14,664 nucleotides of DNA from an uncultured Parabacteroides sp. (GTDB taxonomy: Bacteria; Bacteroidota; Bacteroidia; Bacteroidales; Tannerellaceae): contig CALBYC010000159.1 in the NCBI GenBank assembly GCA_937890135.1, positions 1 to 14,664 on the forward strand. Direction: 5' to 3'. The notes beneath the pieces were generated by a model, which had not been told where the DNA came from, made no database searches, and worked only from the letters and a program-made list of their open reading frames with translations. This document shows positions 14,258 to 14,664 of this stretch, piece after piece (within the stretch, counting starts at the first letter, position 1; each line of letters starts with the position of its first letter). The position numbers were made by a program, and so were the translations under genes.

Positions 14258-14308
14258 TTTAATCGCTAAGTTATCTTTAAAAGCGGGGCTTTAGGGCGAT
14301 TAAAGCCC
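14258..14308. other. Pair of mutually exclusive hairpins in non-coding DNA
   Basis: GGGCTTTA (14286-14293) and TAAAGCCC (14301-14308) form a perfect 8-bp stem with a 7-base loop. TTTAATCGC (14258-14266) can instead pair with GCGATTAAA (14296-14304), which overlaps the 3' arm of the first stem, so only one can form. No T-run follows on either strand, so a plain terminator is not supported. It lies between the promoter of the oxidoreductase gene and the first 55-base repeat. Confidence 0.35.
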
Positions 14309-14326
14309 AAATAATGTTAAGAAAAC

Positions 14327-14381
14327 GAATTTTCCAAGCTATTTCGTATGTTGTATAACATAAATGTCCTATATTTGCATC
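14327..14381 (+). repeat. 55-base direct repeat, copy 1 (promoter module of the sRNA)
   Basis: This sequence, beginning GAATTTTCCAAGC and ending TATATTTGCATC, is identical base for base to 14610-14664. The spacing between copies is 283 bases, and homology extends weakly further upstream (TGTTAA at the same offset, 14315-14320 and 14598-14603). It contains a TATATTTG -7 box and the palindrome TATGTTGTATAACATA. Such exact identity in non-coding DNA points to recent duplication or strong selection on a promoter. Confidence 0.9.
14347..14377 (+). promoter_or_regulatory. sRNA promoter with operator-like palindrome, copy 1
   Basis: The -7 element TATATTTG is at 14370-14377. The palindrome TATGTT-gtat-AACATA (6-bp arms) is at 14347-14362, over the -33 region. 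Its internal TTG (14351-14353) is 16 bases from the -7 box, shorter than the usual 19-21, so the promoter may depend on an activator or be controlled by a factor bound at the palindrome. The start of transcription should be near 14382-14385. Confidence 0.6.
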
Positions 14382-14453
14382 GTGTTTTTCATGGTATTAG
14401 ATTTAAGGTTAACAATGGAGATTGGTTGTCGGGATGACAACCTTTTTCTTTTT
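14382..14453 (+). ncRNA. Short sRNA-like transcription unit, about 70 nt
   Basis: Immediately after the promoter the sequence begins GTGTTTTTCATGG, continues through TTAGATTTAAGGTTAACAA, and ends in the perfect terminator stem GGTTGTC-gggat-GACAACC followed by TTTTTCTTTTT. Promoter, about 40 nt of AU-rich single-stranded 5' region and terminator are in exactly the arrangement of a bacterial small RNA. I recognise the 5' part as resembling short sequences that recur in Bacteroidales genomes (paralogous sRNA families are reported in Bacteroides), but I cannot verify a family here. An in-frame ATG (MVLDLRLTMEIG...) runs through it; the terminator in the frame makes a protein unlikely. Confidence 0.65.
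14424..14453 (+). terminator. Intrinsic terminator of the sRNA
   Basis: GGTTGTC (14424-14430), loop GGGAT, GACAACC (14436-14442), then TTTTTCTTTTT (14443-14453). The 7-bp stem is perfect and the T-run directly adjoins it. Confidence 0.85.
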
Positions 14454-14609
14454 ATGGACTTCCCTATAAATATCCCGCTCTCACCAGCACAAATGCAAAA
14501 AACGAAGGCAGCAAGTGGAAAATGCAACCGCACGCTTCTCTATGAAAGTAAAAAAGCTTCAAAAAAAGTCCCCTACGGGCAGCAATCAGCTAAACAGTGT
14601 TAAACGGAT
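14454..14609. other. Non-coding spacer between repeat copies; nothing recognised
   Basis: These 156 bases between the sRNA terminator and the second repeat hold no convincing ORF, promoter box or strong hairpin. The stretch is A-rich toward the right (runs of AAAAAA near 14550-14567). With 14131-14326 and the repeats it makes up a gene-free region of more than 500 bases. Confidence 0.5.
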
Positions 14610-14664
14610 GAATTTTCCAAGCTATTTCGTATGTTGTATAACATAAATGTCCTATATTTGCATC
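14610..14664 (+). repeat. 55-base direct repeat, copy 2, cut by the window edge
   Basis: Identical to 14327-14381 over all 55 bases and ending exactly at the right edge, at the point where the sRNA begins in copy 1. Its palindrome is at 14630-14645 and its TATATTTG at 14653-14660. The repeat may therefore extend beyond the window and lead into a second copy of the sRNA (inference). Confidence 0.9.

Noticed and set aside
14364..14603. 79-codon plus-strand ORF across the sRNA
   Set aside because: It starts inside the promoter before the -7 box, runs through a perfect intrinsic terminator and shows no domain, so a non-coding RNA explains the sequence better.

Overview
The window looks like a chromosomal segment of a Bacteroidales bacterium (Bacteroides, Parabacteroides or a close relative; genus not resolvable here). 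The evidence is the recurring Bacteroidetes-type -7 element TAnnTTTG ahead of most transcription units, a short TonB-dependent receptor, secreted Gfo/Idh/MocA and ThuA proteins, a sialidase-fold protein with a LamG-like tail, and an EFR1-type ferredoxin. No rRNA, tRNA, insertion sequence, phage gene or CRISPR array is visible.

Layout. (a) 1-309: a 300-base leader on the minus strand with a -7 box, a nested multi-stem fold and a strong intrinsic terminator, ahead of what seems to be the first codons (MKN...) of a gene that runs off the left edge; this is a riboswitch or attenuator candidate of unrecognised class. (b) 310-2661, minus: a nikR-like ribbon-helix-helix regulator followed by a TonB-dependent outer-membrane receptor. 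The regulator has lost three of the four nickel ligands of E. coli NikR. (c) 2716-6285, plus: ispE (isoprenoid synthesis), then tex and ybaK, which overlap by ATGA. A perfect inverted repeat closes this block. (d) 6350-8242, minus: map and a secreted ThuA-domain protein, with a promoter before map. (e) 8285-12680, minus: a tightly packed five-gene operon: EFR1 flavodoxin-ferredoxin, RlpA-like protein, patatin-like phospholipase, secreted sialidase-fold protein, DEDDh exonuclease; gaps are 1 to 15 bases. (f) 12716-14179, minus: a monocistronic Gfo/Idh/MocA oxidoreductase with a twin-arginine-like leader and its own terminator. (g) 14180-14664: non-coding DNA with a hairpin pair, then a promoter-bearing 55-base sequence present twice as an exact direct repeat with a 283-base period. 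The first copy drives a short (about 70 nt) sRNA-like unit that ends in a perfect intrinsic terminator; the second copy ends exactly at the window edge, so a second sRNA copy probably starts just outside.

How the genes work together. Blocks (c) and (d) are mainly housekeeping. Block (b) is probably a regulated metal or metal-complex uptake unit, but what it senses is uncertain. ThuA and the Gfo/Idh/MocA protein belong to families often used together in Bacteroidetes and Planctomycetes carbohydrate oxidation, though here they are separated by about 5.5 kb and lie in different transcription units. The most interesting non-coding signals are at the two ends: the structured leader on the left and the tandem promoter-sRNA repeat on the right.
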